From the NCBI GenBank assembly GCA_905250075.1, contig CAJNOP010000013.1, positions 3,614,706-3,678,705 of the forward strand: a stretch of 64,000 nucleotides of DNA, given 5' to 3'. Under the pieces are notes generated by a model. It was not told where the DNA came from and did not search any database. It worked only from the letters and a program-made list of their open reading frames with translations. The stretch's first letter is position 1, and the number at the start of each line of letters is the position of its first letter. Shown here piece by piece: positions 59,957 through 64,000 of this stretch. Both the position numbers and the translations under genes were made by a program. The DNA comes from Rotaria sp. Silwood1 (taxonomy: Eukaryota; Rotifera; Eurotatoria; Philodinida; Philodinidae).

Positions 59957-62900
59957 ATGAATTCATTACCAACAAATCGAATATTTGATTTACGAAATGA
60001 AATTCATAAAAATGTGTCCCAAGTTCATGCTAATAAAATGCAATGTGAACGTCTTTGTGAACGTATTGATCAATTAATTGATCCTCTCGAACGTTTAGAA
60101 CATGCAACATCATCAAAATTACGAGAAGAAACTCGTCCGATACTGGATAAATTACTTCGATGTATTGATGATTGTAATAATTATATCGAAAAATTAAAAT
60201 CTCCTGAACAATGGTGTGAAGAAATTTATGAATGTAAACAAATCGATGAAAAATTTAAAGAATTGAATCAACATTTATCACAAATAGGTGAAGATTTATG
60301 CCTTGGATTAAATATTCAAGAATTATTCGATCGTAAACAAGATCAAGAAGATCGACAAAAAGATTTAAAAGATTTACATAAAAAAATAGATGAAATTTCA
60401 CAAAGAATGTTAGAAAAACAATGTGAACAATATAAATTAATCGATAAAATGATTAATAAACGTTTACAATCATTTCATTTTTCTTTAGAACAAAAATTAT
60501 TAATTCAACAAGATTCTAATCAATCACAAGAACTTCTCAAGAAACATCAACAATTTTTACATATACCATATAAAGATTTATATATAGAAGAGAAGCTTGT
60601 TGGTAGTGGTGGCTTTGCTGATGTTTATAAAGCTCAATGGTTAACACATCATGATCAAGTTGCTATCAAAATTATACGTATTAATCATTTATCAAATATT
60701 GAAAAAGATTTTTATCGAGAAGTTTCAACAATGTATCGTATACATTATGAGAATGTATTAAATATTTTTGGTGCATGTATTGAACCGAATTTCTATGCGA
60801 TTGTTGTTGAGTATATGCCAGTAGGTTCATTATATGATACCTTACATAAAAAACGAGAACAAATATCATTTGATTGGTCTGATCGATATTCTATTGCATA
60901 TCAAATGACAAAATCCATTAATTATTTACATCATCTAGATCCTCCAATTCTTCATCGAGATATAAAATCAATGAATTTTTTATTAAAATATAATGAATCT
61001 TCAAATCAAAAATATCTTGTTAAAGTTTGTGATTTTGGTTTAGCCGAAATTCGACGTGAAACTTTCTTACAATCTGCATCATTTTCTTCTCTTCAAATTA
61101 TTGGTTCATTTTATTGGAAAGCACCAGAATTATTTAAACCATCTGCTCGTCATACAAAACAATCTGATATTTATAGTCTTGGAATTGTTTTTTGGGAATT
61201 AGCTACAGCAAGAAAACCATGGGATGAATATGAAGATGAAGTAGTTATATTAGGTCAACTTAAATCAGGTGAACGACCAACTATTCCATCAGATGTACCT
61301 GAACCGTATAAACAAGTTACACAAGATGCATGGAATCATGATCCTCAAAAACGGCCAACATGTTTTCAATTAATGCAACGACTTTATAAAGAAATAAACC
61401 AAACAAATCAATTAATTATTGTGCCGAATGAAAAATTTATTATTGATTTACAACTTCAACAAACTACAACTGAGCAAAGTAATGATTCATGTCACTCAAC
61501 AACAACCACTGGGTAAGATATTTTTGACAACATTATTATTTACAATTGCTTTTTTGTTTGTTCTTTCTTTTAAGTTCGACAATCACTGCAATACAGGCAA
61601 CTGAAGAAGACAATGAAGAAAAAAAATTAAAGAATAGTCTACGAACAATTATTATTACAGAATCCTTACAAAATGAGACAAAAATAGGTAAGGTATTTAC
61701 GACTTTCTAAATTTAACTTTATTGTCATACTCAAGAATTTGATCTGAAGTTGTTCAATGTTATAAATTAACCCTATTTGATTTTTTCTTAACGATTACAA
61801 TAAGTTGTGTCTGTGCAATTTTCTAATCAATCCTTTATGTCTTATGCTTTCGAAGGAGTCATTCCAAATAAGCGATCCTATGCCTTCGCATCAGTGTCAT
61901 AGCCATTTTACTAGAATTTCAGTGACAATACATCGACCTGAAATGTTGATCATAGATAGACCTACTTGTGACTGGACTTGGTTAAAAATTTCCGCTTCAA
62001 AAAAAAAAAAGATATTGACTTTTCAAAGATCACCTATATTGTGCGCAAGAAACGAACATCTCGTATTTTTTGGAACTTAATTGTATTATGAGAGATACAT
62101 TCTTTTGAATTGAAATTTTCAGAACATTAGACTCACAAGTAAATCTGTCTCAGGTGAAAATTTCAGGTTGGCGTACCATCATTTAGTTTATTAGGACGTA
62201 ACATTCTATAGACTGAAGGATCTACCATGAATGGATGACTTAAAAAAATGAAACTAAAAGGTTTCAGCAAATCATCTCACGCAAATAATATAACAATTAA
62301 AAATAAAAAATAGAATCTTTAGTTATTATAAGGACAAAACAGCGTATACCTACCGATGATCATAGGAAACTTATTTATCTTTCAAGAGATCCTGAAACTG
62401 TATGTATAATATTGTACAAACATAATTCTTGATTGTTCATTAATTATTCACTAAATTTGAATGATATCCATTAAAATAATCTTTATAGAAGAAAAAACTA
62501 ATGTAGAACAAACAGAAACAATACAGATCGAATCTAAAACAATACAACAACAAAGTTCATCGTCGAGTATAACTGAAGAACAAAACCGAACAATTTCTTC
62601 TTCTTTTGCTCAAACTAAATCTGAATTAACGCCACAACAAAGTGCTTCTTCAAATATAATTGAAGAATCAAATGAAACAACTTATGCTCCGATTCCTCAA
62701 ATCGAATCTGAATCAGTGTTACAACAAAGTTCATCTTCGAATATAACTGAAGAACAAAACCAAATAATTTCTTCTCCTATTCCTCAAATCGAAGCTGTCC
62801 TAATACTACAACAAAGTTCATCTTCGAATATAACTGAAGAATCAAATCAAACTATTTCTACTCCTATTCCTCAAATCGAATCTGAATCGGTGTTACAACA

Positions 62901-63422
62901 AAGTTCATCTTCAAATATAACTGAAGAACAAAAACGAACAATTTCTTCTTCTTTGGCTCAAACTAAATCTGAATTAACGCCACAAGAAAATGTTTCTTCA
63001 AATATAATTGAAGAACCAAATGAAACAATTTATGCTCCTATTCCTCAAATCGAATCTGAATCAGTGTTACAACAAAGTTCATCTTCGAATATAACTGAAG
63101 AATCAAATCAAACTATTTCTACTCCTATTTCTCAAATCGAGGAAACATTGTTAAAACCGACAGAAGATTTAACGTCAAAGTAAGTCAGATATAAGACATA
63201 TACATTTGAAAATCGATCAAATGTACTTGCTTTTGGAAATCATATCTACGAAATGGTTATTCAAAATTTTATCTCTAACTTTTGTTTCTTTCCTTGATAC
63301 ATAGTACCCGATCAGACAATCATACAGAATATTCATATAATCAAACTTCTTTCCCAACCTACAGAATTGAAGCACGACGTCCATTACATCGTCAACCTAT
63401 GTGGACTCAAAAGAAAAATTGA
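59957..63422 (+). CDS. MLKL-like protein kinase with N-terminal helical bundle and repeat tail
   Basis: Exons 59957-61512, 61575-61687, 62489-63179, 63305-63422; phases agree; 825 aa. Residues about 10-125 resemble the four-helix-bundle (HeLo-like) N-terminus of MLKL, the necroptosis executioner that permeabilises membranes (NKMQCERLCERIDQLIDPLE; later FKELNQHLSQIGEDLCLGL). A helical 'brace'-like linker (130-200) follows. A tyrosine-kinase-like (TKL) kinase domain spans about 205-485. Its catalytic residues are all present: glycine loop GSGGFADV (216-223), VAIK lysine 238, HRD 333-335, catalytic-loop Asn340, DFG 359-361, APE 389-391. Vertebrate MLKL lacks an active site, so this protein is probably an active kinase. 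The tail is Ser/Gln/Glu-rich, with seven 29-residue repeats (exon 3) and a basic end (ARRPLHRQPMW). Alternative: a bdelloid TKL kinase with an unrelated helical N-terminus. The MLKL resemblance is by eye. Confidence 0.8.
62548..63156 (+). repeat. Seven in-frame 87-base tandem repeats
   Basis: Units of 87 bases (29 codons) with the shared core CAAAGTTCATCTTCGAATAT start at about 62551, 62638, 62725, 62812, 62899, 62986 and 63073. The protein unit is roughly QQSSSSNITEE-N-TIS-PIPQIESESVL. Units 1-3 resemble units 5-7 more than their neighbours, showing a higher-order period of 348 bases, i.e. duplication of a four-unit block. The frame is open throughout. Confidence 0.9.
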
Positions 63423-63590
63423 TACTAATTGTTAAACTTATTCAGATGTTGTTTTGATTCAAGATGTTGATGTTGATGAAGAATAAAAGTTGTTAAAAGT
63501 TTAACTTTGAAATTTACTCATTTAGCTTTCGTTATTGTTTAAATGGTAGGTGTTAATGCGAAATGCACAATTTTTGTGACGAAAAACTCA
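63423..63590. other. 3' flank of the MLKL-like gene
   Basis: AATAAA at 63483-63488 is a likely polyadenylation signal. No further feature recognised. Confidence 0.5.
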
Positions 63591-63597
63591 ATAATAA

Positions 63598-63640
63598 AAA
63601 TACAGTACGATGCAAAAGTTCTTGTCCTCGCTTAACCAAT
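63598..63640. mobile_element. Possible Tc1/mariner-type terminus
   Basis: TACAGTACGATGCAAAAGTT followed by CTTGTCCTCGC resembles the outer end of Tc1/mariner (IS630) elements, which start at a TA target with CAGT and often contain GCAAAAGT. If so, the element extends rightward and may pass the window edge. No transposase motif is recognised in 63640-64000. Confidence 0.35.
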
Positions 63641-64000
63641 ATTTGTTGGAAGCTTTGGAAGAAATTTTTTTGAACACTCTGTAGAAGATGAGAGGAGTTT
63701 GATATATAGCTATGCAAACCACAAACTATCCCTGTCACAATTGCTCATCTGACAGAAGTCATCTTCTGGACTATCAAATACAATGTCGTCTAGGTAAAAG
63801 ACAAAATGACACAGTGTAGAATAGGCATCCTAATGATCTCCTCTCAGTATCAATTTTGTTCAATATAAGGCTCTCGATGAATTGATTTAGCGAAAGAACG
63901 AGACAAAGGCGAACACACTAACACAAACTATTTGATGACCGGTGTACACACATATTTTTGTAGAAGATACAGCAGCAGCTCGAACAGATTGCTCAGGAGA

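Noticed and set aside
1-64000. Capsid, envelope or reverse-transcriptase-bearing elements
   Set aside because: No convincing fragment of such an element was seen in any frame.

Overview
The window looks like nuclear DNA of a bdelloid rotifer (Adineta/Rotaria-type). It is strongly AT-rich, with short GT-AG introns mostly of 50-60 bases. It carries gene families I associate with bdelloids: an F-box-like/LRR-like family, NHL-repeat proteins and animal-type ADP-ribosyltransferases. It also has interstitial motifs close to the bdelloid telomere repeat (TGTGGG, from memory). Species cannot be fixed from sequence alone. There is one 100-N assembly gap (46724-46823).

Layout. 0-12 kb is an accessory, decaying region. 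A broken TFIP11-like splicing-factor gene lies on the minus strand in two blocks (0.2-0.7 kb and 5.5-6.0 kb), separated by a 5'-truncated F-box-like gene, three telomere-like hairpins and inverted repeats. Further right are decayed coding tracts and a MITE-like element with about 115-base inverted ends. 12.8-31.8 kb is a compact block of three intact housekeeping genes, all on the plus strand: a P4-ATPase flippase (ATP8B-like, 22 exons, 1249 aa), an HMG-box protein resembling UBF (8 exons, 575 aa) and the Golgi tether USO1/p115 (23 exons, 916 aa). 33-45 kb is again accessory: a hAT transposase remnant between telomere-like hairpins, a second broken F-box-like copy carrying an inverted-repeat insertion, tandem repeats, and three unrelated palindrome-rich modular elements (CCGCGG type, 42.05 kb type, TTTCGTAAC type) around an NHL-repeat gene.

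45.3-47.7 kb (minus) holds an ADP-ribosyltransferase exon whose splice phase joins exactly to three titin-like Ig domains, so it reads as one chimeric gene. 53.5-55.1 kb holds a small Notch ligand (MNNL-DSL-4 EGF-TM). 60.0-63.4 kb holds a protein with an MLKL-like N-terminal helical bundle, a kinase domain with all catalytic residues present (unlike vertebrate MLKL), and a tail of seven 29-residue repeats.

The genes do not form a pathway. The most unusual signals are (1) the catalytically complete MLKL-like protein, (2) the ART-Ig chimera, and (3) several families of palindromic modular elements. The last includes hairpins whose arms look like two telomeres joined head to head, one of which sits exactly at the truncated edge of a gene. 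Exon limits were worked out by hand from splice signals and reading phase; family assignments come from recalled protein families, with no database search.
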